Below are positions 35,619 through 47,262 of a stretch of DNA of 64,000 bases, in pieces. Origin of the DNA: Pseudovirgaria hyperparasitica. Lineage: Eukaryota > Ascomycota > Dothideomycetes > Acrospermales > Acrospermaceae. Numbering within the stretch: position 1 is the first letter of the stretch; every line of letters starts with the position of its first letter. A model generated the notes under the pieces. That model was not told where the DNA came from, ran no database searches, and saw only the letters and a list, made by a program, of their open reading frames with translations. The position numbers were made by a program, and so were the translations under genes. The stretch spans positions 149,367 to 213,366 of the forward strand of contig NW_022985567.1 of assembly GCF_010093815.1 (NCBI RefSeq), read 5' to 3'.

Positions 35619-37267
35619 ACTGGCAATTGGTGTGGTGTACTGTTAACAATATGAGCGGACAGTATTATAACGAAAAGTGGCACACGACCTTCTAAGACGA
35701 TGAGATTGGTGACAACAACTTCCACGGGAGGCGAGCCTTTTTATACATGCGTGATATAGGTCAACTCGTTGTCCTCGGGTAAGTACGTTTGGTAAATCTA
35801 AGCTTTATCCACATCTTTCCCCGTCCTTCGACCAATTTTGTTGCGTTACATGCTGATTCGCTGGATAGCTTCTTCGAACGGCGCTGGCATCACGATCGGC
35901 GCTGGCAGGGGTCATGGTGACACCATGGGGAACATTAGTCTCGAACATAGCTACGGTACATATCTGATTTAGGCATCCAGCCCTGACAGTCATTATACAT
36001 TGTAGTGAGACAACAAGATGATTGGATATGATATTGCACCATATACGACCAAGAGTGTGATATTCAAGTCTCTGGTGGTGTTGATTATATCGTATGTTGC
36101 CTCAGCGAAGTAACGCCATCCGAGGTATGCAGGTTGTATACCAAACATCCCGTTTCGTTCATCCCGCAGAGAGAGCTACGGGAACGCTGATACGATAGTA
36201 GAATAGCTCTGTCGATCATTGTACCCAAAGAGGACTTGCAAGCCTACCAGTACTGGATCATTCGATCGTATATGACTGGTTTAAGGGCGGTATCTTCTTC
36301 AGGGTCAATGTTATCGAGTGAAGCACAAACTCTGTTAACAAAAACATGTTCTGCCTGTGTGCTGTCAGCATTTCATCGCGAGTCTCAATGGAAAATAACC
36401 GTAACATCGATGTACTAAAACTCTAGTCCTTTGCCTAGGCAAGCCACGCTCATACACTACTAAAAACCTACTCCATAATACTGACGCCTGTCTTAGTGGC
36501 GTAAATCGTCACGGCTGTCACTGTTTCCCGATTAGCGCACTAACTGAAATAGGCAAATTCGACAAAGCTACCGGAGTACCCCAGATTTTAACACGGGAGG
36601 ATTTAGTATGATTCGTGGATATAACACCGCATATTTCGATGTTTCCCTTCTACTTAATCAATGCAGTATCCGATACGGGGATACCCGACAAGTAAATCAT
36701 AAGTCGGCTGGTTCGCATTATTGACTGGATTAGATACTTCTATTCTCTTGTCGATCATATAGATTAGACGCAGAGCAAGAATGTGATGCCTCCTACTACT
36801 GGCACATACCACAATTTGCGCTCGTCTTCGTCTTAGAATACAAAACATGAAATCAGCATTCCAAAATTGCGAGCGATGTTGCGCCGTCAATCTGCCGCAA
36901 AGTACGAAGCTGCCAAGCAGGTTGCGCAAGCAAGTCTCCACAGCCTCGTCTCGCTGTAGTCCCCACGACAGATCCCCACCAAAAAGCATCACCGCGCCAC
37001 GAAACAAAGTGGGCAGTAGAGCAAATTCTAATGAGAACTGGAGACTTTCTCCTTGAAATTAGATGCTGTGACGCACTCCACGCGGCCCGAGCCACGATGC
37101 ATAACGTACAGTCGTTGCGCAATGAATGGGAGTGCGTAATTCCAGGAGAAGTGGTTTCGTCGAGTGATTATATATATAAAGAAGTTGTGAAACAACGTGA
37201 TACTGAGGTATCTACTACCAACGCCTAATCCATTGCTTGAACAGCCTCATAGCTAGGCATATCCGCC
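35619..37267. other. Divergent intergenic region
   Basis: 1.65 kb between the transporter and the carboxylesterase. Open frames at 36.6-37.2 kb on both strands overlap one another and lack protein-like character. A TATA element lies near the esterase. Confidence 0.6.
37167..37180 (+). promoter_or_regulatory. TATA element of the carboxylesterase gene
   Basis: ATTATATATATAAA about 90 bases before the ATG at 37268, a good distance for a TATA box with a short leader. Confidence 0.5.
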
Positions 37268-39013
37268 ATGAGAGCCTCATCTTTTTCACTCCTTGCCATC
37301 GCGGCGCCCTTGGCTACTGCATATCCACAGCAAAGCACACCTACCACGAGGGCAGTATCGAATTCTTCCATGCCCTCCGTTACCTTGGACTATTCTACTG
37401 TCGTTGCAACAGCCGGAAACTCGTCCATCGGCTACTACAAATACCAGAATATCCGCTTCGCTGCAGTCCCCACGGGTGACCTGCGCTGGGCAGCACCGGA
37501 ATGGCCTCCAGTCGAGAGTGTAGTGAACGATGGCAGTCTCGCTGATGCAGATGTCGATTGCGCTTCTACTGAGGACTGTCTATACCTGGATATATGGGCA
37601 CCGGCAGACGCTGCTGGCCGAAATCTCCCGGTCATGGTGTGGACGTACGGCGGCGGCTTCACCGGCGGATCAAAGAGTGAGAACACTCCTGAAGGGCTGT
37701 TCGATCTGACGACGGACTTCATCTTTGTTGCGTACAACTATCGTCTTGGAATGACTGGTCTGGCGAATGGCGTGACACTGTTACATGAAGGTGGCACTTC
37801 TAATACGGCGATTTGGGATGTGCAGCATGCGTTCCAGTGGGTGCAGAAGTATATTGGCGAGTTTGGTGGGAACAAGGACGATGTCACTGCTGTTGGCTTC
37901 TCTGCTGGTGCATCTCAAGTTCTGTTCCAGGTGACTGTAAGTATGGACTGTGAAATATGCGGACTGTGTGCTAACAATTGGCCCTCATAGCGCTTCGCCG
38001 GGCACGCAGAACAATTGTTCAAGCAGGCATATGTCATGTCTCCTGGATTCGTCCCTGGCGCTGGGCACCACCACGCTGAGATGTTCTGGCAAAATGTCTC
38101 AACGTCAGTTGGTTGCAACGGCGGTTCTCTAGACTGTATGCGGCAAGTAGACTTCGACACGTTGTCTACCGCAGCCAGCGACGTGGAGAGTGCTTATAAC
38201 TATCAATTCCAGCCGCGCGTGGATGGAAACATTATTGCAGACACTTGTGAGCCCAACATCACAGCCATTATGTTCCTCTAACTGACTGATTACTCCTCAG
38301 ACGAGGCTCAGCTTTACCAGAAGCATTTCAACTTCAGTGGCCCCTTCGTCATAACCCATGAAGTCCACGAGATGAACAGCCAAGACTACAGCGGCGTCAA
38401 CACCACCGCCGATGTCTCTACATATCTACGCATCTTCTTTCCCGCCATTACTGACGACGTCGTATCTGAAGCGTTGGAGCTCTATCCAGAGGCCGACTAC
38501 ACCTCTCCAGGCCTACGATTTTCCGACATGAAGCAAAGCTTCGATCTGACAGCCCACAATCTAGCACTGACCCAGGCCCTGGACAACCAGACATGGAACG
38601 CGCTTGTTGCTCTGGGAGCAGCAACTCATGGGACGGATCAGAATTACTACTGGTATAGCACATATACCCTGTCCTCTTCGACAAAGACTTCAAGCAACTC
38701 CACGAGTAGTGCCCCTACAGCGAGCAGCAACACTACGATGTCCACTGTACCAGGAGGAGCGGGTGGTATGGGTGGTATGGGAAGCACGACAGTCGATGCG
38801 ACGGTGGCCAGACAGATGCAGAAGTATTTGATGTCGTTTGTGTTGACGGGAAACCCTAACTCCCTCTGGAGCAGTGACAAGTTATACTGGCCGCAGTACA
38901 CAGCGGGAAATACTTCCACCACAGAGCTAGTGTTTAACACAACGATGTATCTTGAAGAAGACAGTTTGGCGAATGCGAGGAGCCTTTTCTGGAATAAGGT
39001 GTTATGGTATTAG
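37268..39013 (+). CDS. Secreted type B carboxylesterase
   Basis: Alpha/beta-hydrolase of the carboxylesterase/lipase family. Deduced exons are 37268-37936, 37991-38246 and 38301-39013, giving 545 residues. Signal peptide: MRASSFSLLAIAAPLATAYP. The family marker EDCLYLDIWAP is at residues 102-112, the oxyanion loop YGGGF at 127-131, and the nucleophile elbow reads GFSAGA with Ser212, where the family usually has GESAG. A catalytic-acid region (ITHEVHE) and the His in ATHGTD are present. Many Asn-X-Ser/Thr sites and a Ser/Thr-rich, then Gly/Met-rich insert occur near residue 440. Likely extracellular; substrate unknown. Confidence 0.9.
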
Positions 39014-39619
39014 AGAAACCTTAGCCATAGAGGAGAAATTATTAGAGTAGCATGAAATAAGCAAAGTAGTTTTCTTAGTCTATTATGTTGAATATGTTGA
39101 CAGTAAATCTGGTATCTGGCGATCCATCTGTGTTCATGACGCCGTAAGTGGTGACTTCATACTTCGAGACGCTCAACATGATGTGAACCCGAAGGCAACG
39201 TAGTTTGTACATATGAAGGTTTTAAGGCAAGGACTATCTGAACCATCACGTAATGCCCTCGTATTTGAAGATCAGAGTAGTAGCGATACCCGATCTCACA
39301 TTCAGAGATTTGTGCCATTCAACGAGACTTTTATATTGACGAGAGGAAAGGGTTGCGTCATTCTTCTACGCTCTTACTATGTCATACTAACCTCATATCT
39401 TAATGGGATCAGGTGTCTAACAACATGAGCTCGTGTAGTGTAAGCAAGATCGATCAAAGAGCTAAGCCAGCTTGGCGGCTTACTCAGGGGTATATGCAAC
39501 AGAAATGAACAACGCCGTGTACTGCCTCGGCGGCGAAATTTGGACAAATGCGATAGTTTTTTGAACGCCGGAAGAATGTGGACTTTTGGACGCTATCGAA
39601 TAAGCGTCAGCTGGACGGC
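39014..39619. other. Convergent intergenic region
   Basis: 3' flanks of the esterase and DIM1; no feature recognised. Confidence 0.6.
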
Positions 39620-40828
39620 TCAGCCAAAATGGAGACCTTCTTTGTTGAATGCGTGAAGCATGCTCAGAAAGTCACCTTCGTCGCAGTTTCGTGCTCGCTT
39701 CTCAGCCAGCTCAGTATCGTTCTCGAGCACCTTGCGCACCTTCTCTCGAACCAGTTCCGAGACTCTGCCTCTTTTCTTCCTCTTGCCACCGCCTCGCTTT
39801 GACTGTGACTTGAGCACCTGAGCTTCCTTGAAGTAATCTGGAAGATCATCTACTTCGTCTTCGTCCACTTCCATGATGCCGTTCCATTCCTCCTCTCCGT
39901 CGTCAACCATGGCTGTGTCCTCGGTCAATTCGCCCTCGGCAAGTGGTGAATCGTCCAATACTACATCATTTTGTGCTGCCCATAGACGGTAATTCTCTGT
40001 TAGCATGTCGAGCACACTTGTCGTCCCCAAGAATGCGGCTCTTAACGTCTTATTCTTCCTTACAAAACACACTCTAAGCATGCCGTCCCACTCGTCGAAG
40101 GAGATCGCCGGCCTCGGAACTTTTGGTATCAGCCTAACAACCGATGATTCCACATTTGGTGGTGGATTGAAGTTGTTCCTCCCGACTTTCATGACATGCG
40201 TGACATGAGCGTAGAATTGTGCGTTAACGCTTAGCCTTGAATATAATTTCTCGCCAGGCCTAGCAAATAGCCGGGCCGAGAACTCTTTCTGAAACATGAG
40301 TACGGCACATCGAGGAGGACGTTCGAGGGATAATAATTTGAATACGAGCGGCGAGGAAATCTGATATGGAGTGTTCGATATACAGACGTCAAATGGAGGT
40401 AGCTCCGTTTTGATGACATCACCGAGAAGGATGCTCAGCCGTTGGTGCAGGGCAGGCGTCGGTTGAACGCGTTTAGTCAGTTCTGCTGCCATTCGAGGAT
40501 CCATTTCTACGGCTGTGACATGCTTTGCGGTTTGCAGGATACGGACTGTCAGATTACCAGTTCCGGGACCAACTTCCAGGACGTGCTGACTGTTGTAAGC
40601 CAAAGTTATAATGGGTTGAACAGCGAGTTCTTTACTTACATCACTCTGTTTCAGGTCTGCCTTATCAACAATTGCCTGCGCTACTCCAGGGTTCTTGAGG
40701 ATATGCTGGCCGAGATCTGTGTTCATCTTGAATATCGAGTTGGCTTTCGCCTTCTGAGCCTGTGCATAGGGCGCGCTGCCAGCAGTAGCCGCAGAGGCAT
40801 TGCGCTTATGGTTATGTTGCTTGGGCAT
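39620..40828 (-). CDS. DIM1: 18S rRNA adenine dimethyltransferase DIM1
   Basis: Dimethylates two adjacent adenines near the 3' end of 18S rRNA and is needed for 40S maturation. Deduced exons are 40828-40640 and 40585-39620, giving 384 residues. The SAM-binding motif [10 protein letters not shown] lies directly after the splice junction. [20 protein letters not shown] (the N-x-P-Y catalytic motif) and FQKEFSARL follow, as in KsgA/Dim1 enzymes. An insertion rich in Asp/Glu (residues about 285-325) precedes a basic segment [10 protein letters not shown]. The 54-base intron is a multiple of three and has no stop, so both spliced and unspliced messages stay open; splicing is preferred because it gives the conserved LKQSDHVLEVG. 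Confidence 0.95.
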   Translation of the reverse strand: MPKQHNHKRNASAATAGSAPYAQAQKAKANSIFKMNTDLGQHILKNPGVAQAIVDKADLKQSDVSKELAVQPIITLAYNSQHVLEVGPGTGNLTVRILQTAKHVTAVEMDPRMAAELTKRVQPTPALHQRLSILLGDVIKTELPPFDVCISNTPYQISSPLVFKLLSLERPPRCAVLMFQKEFSARLFARPGEKLYSRLSVNAQFYAHVTHVMKVGRNNFNPPPNVESSVVRLIPKVPRPAISFDEWDGMLRVCFVRKNKTLRAAFLGTTSVLDMLTENYRLWAAQNDVVLDDSPLAEGELTEDTAMVDDGEEEWNGIMEVDEDEVDDLPDYFKEAQVLKSQSKRGGGKRKKRGRVSELVREKVRKVLENDTELAEKRARNCDEGDFLSMLHAFNKEGLHFG

Positions 40829-41159
40829 GCTGGAGCAGAGACTTAGAAAAGTTATCACTGTGTAGATTGCAAGTCTTGCCGCTTAGTGTAGGTGAATTTT
40901 GGATTTAGGAAATTTGTTGCCTCAGGCCTTATCGATTAGACTTCAAGTGGGAACGTAGTTCACCATTCATTTAGCGTGCTGCCGCGTTCGCGTTCGCGTA
41001 CGCGACTCGAACATCCGAATCTTGAAGAATGACCTGCTGCAAACGTTATCGGAGGTGAACTGCTGATATGACCTTGACCTCGTCAAACTGCCTGTGATTG
41101 TTCCAGGCAGGTTTCTTAATAGACCTCACGGCGAATCAAAACCCAGAACTGCACCAAAC
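40829..41159. promoter_or_regulatory. Bidirectional promoter, DIM1 and APN1
   Basis: 331 bases between divergent starts. It contains four CGCG cores at 40983, 40989, 40995 and 41001, spaced exactly six bases, the last two forming a 12-base palindrome (TCGCGTACGCGA). Such cores resemble APSES/MBF-type sites. Confidence 0.55.
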
Positions 41160-42677
41160 ATGTCCTCTTCCGAGCTCTCATCAGCGACTTCTGATCTAGT
41201 CGATGACGCCTCCACTGCTGGGACAAGTCCGCACGAAAGGGTCACGGTAGCCGTGAATCCGAAGAAGCGCAAAGTCATTACTACGACGACTACGGGTAGC
41301 AAACGTTTCAAGACCACTGGGAACGCTGTGCAGAAGGTCGAGGTCACGCCGCAAGAGACTCAGACCAAGAAGAGTAAAGTTAAGGTGGAAAAAGGTTCGG
41401 ACCTCAATAAGTCTCAGCCTACTGTGTCGATAAAGGCGGCCCCCAAGAAACGGAAAACCAAGGAAGAGAAGGAAGCTGAGAATATGCCGTTGGCTACTCG
41501 AACCATAGGTTCCAAGATATTTGCTGGAGCTCATGTTAGTGTTGCGGGAGGCGTCCAAAATGCGGTCATCAACTCCTTGCATATTGGGTAGGTTAAAGTG
41601 AAGAGTCGATCACATTCCAGCTGTTGATACTATCACAGGGGTAACGCATTCGCCCTCTTTCTCAAGTCACAAAGAAAATGGACCAACCCACCACTCAAGA
41701 CTGAGGATGCTGTGGTCTACAAGGCCCACTGTAAAGAGCATGGTATCGAGAGCGATAAACATGTTGTGCCGCATGGGTCGTACCTTGTGAACTTGGCGCA
41801 TACTGATGCGGACAGGACAGCCCAAGCATATGGATCATTCCTGGACGACCTTAAACGATGCCATCAATTGGGTATCAAACTTTATAATTTCCATCCAGGT
41901 AATTGCGCAAGCTCAACGAGAGAAGAGGCGATCCGTCATTTAGCACACCAATTGAACAGGGCACACAAAGATCCGGATACTGGCGGAGTGATTACCGTTC
42001 TTGAGACCATGGCATCCGCAGGCAACACTATCGGTAGCACATTTTCTGAGCTCGCATCGATCATTAAACTAGTCAACGACAAGTCGCGTGTGGCAGTGTG
42101 TCTTGACACTTGCCATGTGTTTGCTGCAGGCTATGATTTGCGAACCCCTGAAGCTTTCAAGGCTACAATAGAGCAATTCGATAAAGACATTGGACTCAAA
42201 TACCTTCGTGCTTTCCACGTCAACGACAGCAAAGCTCCACTCGGTTCGCACAAAGATCTACATGCCAACATCGGAACTGGGTTCCTAGGTCTTCGTGCGT
42301 TCCACAATCTAGTGAACGAGCCACGTTTATGGGGTTTGCCCCTCGTTCTCGAAACGCCCATTGGTGTAAAGAATGAGAAGGGCAAGGAAGTCGATGACCA
42401 CGGGATCTACGCTCGCGAGATCAAACTTCTCGAAAGCCTTGTCGGTATGGACCCTGAAAGCTCCGAATTCACAGAAATGGAGAGTAAACTACATGCGAAA
42501 GGTGAAAGTGAGCGAGCGAGAATTCAAGACCAAGTGGACCGCAAGGCCATCAAAGACAAAAAGGGTGGAGGCAAGGCGGGTGCAAAGAAACCTGCGAAAG
42601 CCAAACCTACGAAAGGCAAGAAGAAGAAGATAGAGACTTCTGATGAGGAAGGCGATTCTGGTGAAGACACTGCTTGA
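41160..42677 (+). CDS. APN1: AP endonuclease IV family DNA repair enzyme (Apn1)
   Basis: Zinc-dependent endonuclease that cleaves abasic sites in base excision repair. Deduced exons are 41160-41587 and 41639-42677, giving 488 residues. The first about 115 residues are disordered and basic with nuclear-localisation-like clusters (NPKKRKV, KKRKTK). The TIM-barrel core has the endonuclease IV markers GAHVSVAGG, NFHPGNCAS, VLETMASAGN, VCLDTCHVFAAGYD, FHVNDSKAPLGS and VLETP. After the core there is a lysine-rich tail ending in an acidic patch (SDEEGDSGEDT). The ATG at 41160 is used because the open frame upstream has no ATG. Confidence 0.95.
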
Positions 42678-43175
42678 TCAAGCCATTAAGAAAAGACTTC
42701 AGAATCAGAGAGACGGTCAATACGACGAGACGCGCGTAGTCTTCTGTCCAAACCAAGTATGTGTCATTTTCTCATCCAGTCACACCACGCGTGTTCTCTC
42801 TAATCACTTACAATATAACCTCGCTCCAACTCATTGACTCCATTTCAGGGAATCCGAGACTCATTAGCACTAAAACTGCCCACACCGCATTAATAAAGCA
42901 ATATCCTTTGACCTTTGTTTCCCTTCATTAGCTCTTGTATACCCGGTCTGGTTCATATCATATTGTGTATATTTATGTAAGATACGACTGAAACACGTGA
43001 CCGTCCCCGCTATTGCGGGTGCGGTAGAATCTTTCCATGTTCCACGATGATAGCCTCGTCCGATCCGCCTGTAGACTATTGCGCTGGTCTGTGTCAGTAA
43101 TGGTTCTCCTTATTCATAATGGCATTGTATTATTGAAATGTAAGCAGTAATCTACTGCCCCCCCCAACAGATGTG
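42678..43175. other. Intergenic region
   Basis: 3' flank of APN1 and leader of the PLP enzyme. A C-run then CAACAG just before the next ATG resembles a splice acceptor, but I find no convincing upstream exon. Confidence 0.5.
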
Positions 43176-44270
43176 ATGGACTCGTTTTTGTATACAAACT
43201 CAGTCGCCGCCTCCTGGACATGCCCTGCGGTATCGAACGACATTGTCCACTCTTTTCACCGCAGTCTCCCTGACTATAGCGAAACAAGGCTTCACTCCCT
43301 CCCGGACCTCGCCACAGACCTCGGAGTCGCGCACGTTGTGATCAAGGACGAGTCCACACGCTTCGGCTTACCTGCTTTCAAGATCACGGGTGCGTCTTGG
43401 GCCGTCTACCGCGCAGTCTGCGAAGCCACTTCACTACCACTGAATGTATCCTTGGAGGTTCTGGGCAGGGCCGCCAACGATAGAGGTATAAGGATGGTAG
43501 CATGTACTGAAGGCAATTGGGGCCAAGCAGTCGCGCAGATGGCTCGATATTTAAGCATTCCGGCTACGATCTTTGTCCCGCGTTTCATGTCCACAGCAAC
43601 GCAGGCGACTATCGAAGGGGAGGGTGCGCAAGTGATCAAGATTGAGGGCGATTACGACGAGAGTGTAAAACGTGCGGAGAGGGAGGCCAAGGAGAACGAC
43701 GCGTTGCTGTGTATGGATACCGCCTGGCCCGGTTACGAGAAAATCCCGGCCTGGGTTGTTCAAGGGTATGCAACGATATTGAGTGAAACGGACGCGCAAT
43801 TGGAGCAGTTGGTCGGACGACCGGCTACACATGCGTTTGCACCGGTTGGTGTGGGAAGCTGGGGACATGCAGTGACAGTCCACTACAAGTCGAAGACTGA
43901 AGGCCAGCGCGCATTGGTCGTTGCTGTGGAGCCGGATACCGCGGCATGCTTAAAGACATCGCTTAAAAAGGGCATGATCACCTCGATTGAGACAGGAGAG
44001 AGCATCATGGCCGGTATGAATTGTGGAACGGTCAGCCTGATGGCTTGGCCTGCATTAAGAGATGGAGCGGATGCCGTGGTCACTGTGACTGATGTGGAAG
44101 CCCACAGAGCAGTAGAATATCTTCATTCGAGGCAAGTAATCGCTGGTCCATGTGGAGCATCGACGGTTGCGGCCTTCAGGAAGATCAGCAATCAGCTAGG
44201 TCTGGGAAGGGAGAGTGTTGTGGTGTTATTTAGCACAGAGGGATCGCGAGAGTACAAGATACCGGAATGA
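43176..44270 (+). CDS. PLP-dependent lyase, diaminopropionate ammonia-lyase-like
   Basis: Fold type II pyridoxal-phosphate enzyme; the nearest family is 2,3-diaminopropionate ammonia-lyase (DAPAL), which makes pyruvate and ammonia. Single exon, 364 residues. The cofactor lysine is K69 in RFGLPAFKITGAS, closely matching the DAPAL motif FGLxAFKxLG. The phosphate-binding loop is PVGVGSWGHAV, and VVLFSTEG near the end matches the family's C-terminal motif. The usual TDGNHG segment reads TEGNWGQ (Trp115 in place of His). Actual substrate is uncertain. The ATG at 43176 follows a GTG in frame; an upstream exon cannot be excluded. Confidence 0.85.
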   Translation: MDSFLYTNSVAASWTCPAVSNDIVHSFHRSLPDYSETRLHSLPDLATDLGVAHVVIKDESTRFGLPAFKITGASWAVYRAVCEATSLPLNVSLEVLGRAANDRGIRMVACTEGNWGQAVAQMARYLSIPATIFVPRFMSTATQATIEGEGAQVIKIEGDYDESVKRAEREAKENDALLCMDTAWPGYEKIPAWVVQGYATILSETDAQLEQLVGRPATHAFAPVGVGSWGHAVTVHYKSKTEGQRALVVAVEPDTAACLKTSLKKGMITSIETGESIMAGMNCGTVSLMAWPALRDGADAVVTVTDVEAHRAVEYLHSRQVIAGPCGASTVAAFRKISNQLGLGRESVVVLFSTEGSREYKIPE

Positions 44271-45357
44271 CCCCGTCATATAAGAACATTTCTGTTTATC
44301 CAAGGTGACAAAGCCTTCTTCCGCCGAACTGATAGATGAAACAGCTTGGCTTTGGTTGATACCTCATTCTCCTGACACAATTATCGCTGTAGATTTCGAC
44401 ACATACTCAAGAGTTTGATCACACCTCTGATTCTGACGACGTGTTCAAGCACAGGAATTCGTTACATGGTCAGTCCTCCAGGTCAGCGAGTGGCTACGCT
44501 ACTCGTATACTCTCATCCACGGCATCTGCCACACCTTCAAATATATGATGTCAAGGATAGAAGTCTCAATAGTCACCTCAAAGAAGTTCAATCTCCGCCT
44601 ATTGTGTCTGCAGCTTTCAGTCGAATATCAGACATTAATATGCCTCGAGGAGACCCTTTGCAAGGGTTCAAATATGATACAGCCGGAGCTATATGTCTCA
44701 TATGACGTAGAGCATATGTGCATAGGGTACCACAACCGGACAGCTTCTACAAGAAAAGCGTATTGCTTCATTGTGACATTGATCATTCGCCTGTCGCACT
44801 TTTTGGCAAGGAAGTCACCTCCGACACTCTACCATGGTGGCTATGGTAATGAACGCGCTCCAGACACGAGATACGGAAGAATTGTCCTCGCAAGTCACAA
44901 AAAGTTGTGGATCTTTAATGCAATAAGCTCCATCGAAAATTGTACTCCCACTGAGCTGCAATAAATAGGCCGTATGATCAGAGAGGACGCCGTTTGGACC
45001 AGAGTACTGCTGATCAATCCTATATGTTTCTGTTTGGACGCCACATGCGTTGGTGTTTGTGTTGGGTTATCTGACAAATAACGACTAATTAACCTCCAGA
45101 CCCCAACACCCAATGCAACACGCGGAGTGAAGAAGCAAAAGTGTCGCATGCGAGTCACAATCGTGCAGTATATGACCAATTTGAGTACTTTCTACCGTTG
45201 GGTCAGACCGTTGGGTGGCAGTCGTTTGATTACTCGTGGGATCCTGCCGACCTGCAGATATATATAATACCCAGCAGCGCTGCTGAGAGATAGTACCAAG
45301 TCTGTAAAGGTTGATAAATCTCGCAATATCATCCGTGGTCTCAACCAGCTAGTCGCG
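44271..45357. other. Intergenic region
   Basis: About 1.1 kb. Open frames at 44.4-45.2 kb lack protein-like composition. A TATA element lies at its right end. Confidence 0.6.
45258..45267 (+). promoter_or_regulatory. TATA element of the SGNH esterase gene
   Basis: A TATATATAA stretch about 95 bases upstream of the ATG at 45358. Confidence 0.5.
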
Positions 45358-46184
45358 ATGAAGCTTGCCATAGTAGCCACATTGTCTGCGTTGTGTGCGT
45401 CTTTCAGTGAGCTCCACCTTCTCTCAGAAATACGTTCTACTGACAGTCCACAGCGGATGCCCTCGTCCTTCGTCAGACTCCTGGACAACGACTCCCGTCC
45501 GGAAACTCCATCCGTCTCCTTCCCCTAGGAGACTCCATTACATGGGGCACAGATAGCACAGATGAAAGTGGCTACCGCGGCGGTCTCCTATCCGAACTCA
45601 GCGGCAACATCGTCGACTTCATCGGGAACGCATCACAGCGCCGTGGCAACATTCCCGATCCCGACAATGCCGGCTGGCCAGGATACACGATTGCGCAAAT
45701 CGGCGAGGCCGCGGACAATGCCTCCACATCGGTGTTTGCACCTCAGCCCAATGTTGTCACGCTGCATGCAGGTACAAACGACATGATTTATATCTTCCAG
45801 GACTATGCTGGTGCTCCAGATCGACTAGAGGCGTTGATCAATAAGATCACGGCAAATGTGCCGAATACGCTGGTGCTGGTTGCGAAGATCATTCATGCCT
45901 CTGACCCGGACGTTGATGCTAGAATCCAGACGTATAACTCAGGGATAGATGCTGCTGTACAGAGGGCTCAGCAGGGTGGGAAGTTCAAGGTGCGCGTAGT
46001 AGATCAATCTGCTATCGATGACCTTGGAGATGGTGTGCATCCGTAAGTTTACTGCTCGTGACATATGGTGGGAAGACAAGTCTGACGATGAGGCAGGACC
46101 GACGCAGGATATGCGACGATGGCAACCAATTGGTACAATGCTATTTACGATGCAGATGTGGCAGGACTTATTTCACCAGCCTAG
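45358..46184 (+). CDS. Secreted SGNH/GDSL hydrolase (CE3-like esterase)
   Basis: Small extracellular esterase resembling CE3 acetylxylan esterases. Deduced exons are 45358-45394, 45454-46042 and 46097-46184, giving 237 residues. The N-terminus MKLAIVATLSAL is a signal peptide cut by the first intron. SGNH blocks: block I LPLGDSITWG (Ser), GYRGGLL, VDFIGNAS, block III TLHAGTNDM (Asn), block V DGVHPTDAGY (Asp/His), the last formed across the final splice junction. This gives strong support to that junction. Plant cell-wall deacetylation is a reasonable inference; other acyl substrates are possible. Confidence 0.9.
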
Positions 46185-47262
46185 GGGTGGAAGGCTCACT
46201 CGCACGAGGGTCGCTCAGTTTTCGACTTGCGTCCTACGTAAGGGAAAGAGGAATAGATAAGGGACATATACCTACTCAAACAGATCATTACACTGGTGTA
46301 TGTGTTCTCACTATCGCTATGAACAAACAAAGAGGTCAGAACTAGTCTATAGACTAGCTTATCTCAAGATATCAAGTGAATCTTCAAATCCAATAGAGAT
46401 CTTTTGCTCTAGTGCCAATGAAATACTCTACACTAACCATCACGGCAGGTACGTTCAATGCAAGCTCTCGAATAGGTCCATCGCCTCACTCGAGACCACC
46501 ACCTACATATTCACTGGCATGCCTGTGCAAATAGTGTCAGCTGCAAAAAACGCCATTGCTGAATCATTCCCGAACACATGAAGAAACAGATACGAATTTC
46601 TCGGTTGCACTTTCTTATCGGTATAGTCGTAGACCAATATCACAAACATCCCGGGTTGGAGCTGAAAAATCTTCGGTATCCAAGTTTGGACCGGGCTTGT
46701 TCAGTATGTGGTCCCGTTGTATTGGTATCTTTTTTTCGATGTTTGTGCCCTCTGGCAGATTGTTTGGGCCGGTACAGGGTCGATACTCAGCCATGACGCC
46801 CGTATCTGTTTAGACAGTTCATATCATGGGCGTCGGTAGCGTCATTGAGTTTAGGATAATCTCAACCTCTGGCTCGGTAAACTCCTCACGCTAAGTTATG
46901 TAGAGAAGGATATGCGGAATCTTGTTTTATAAATATTGTCGTTTGCATCTGCGGCTCTTACACTCTGTTTCCAGCTGTCGTCTTTCTTTCTCGTAGTGCC
47001 ACTAGATACTGAAAGACCTACATTTCATGAAGAATGGGTGCCGAATTGATGTTGTCTTATGAGATGTAGCTTAATAGATTATGTGTGATAACAGTTCCTC
47101 TATGCCCCCTTTCTATACGCCATGTACGATGCCCCAGAATCTGCCCACCTTGCCTTAAGCTGTGATCCCCACGAAATTAAAACCCGAACGCCACTTAGCA
47201 GCAAAGATGGGTATCTTAGCCCTCCAGACTCCTTGCAAGATACACCGACGCTCTATTCTCAC
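46185..47262. other. Convergent intergenic region
   Basis: 3' flanks of the esterase and SPT3. Longish plus-strand open frames at 46.2-46.8 kb are mutually overlapping and not protein-like. Confidence 0.6.

Noticed and set aside
36654-37122. Minus-strand open frames near 36.7-37.1 kb
   Set aside because: Overlapping frames, no domain, no splice support; they lie in the esterase promoter.
44415-44964. Plus-strand open frames after the PLP enzyme
   Set aside because: Overlapping frames with random composition and no recognisable motif.
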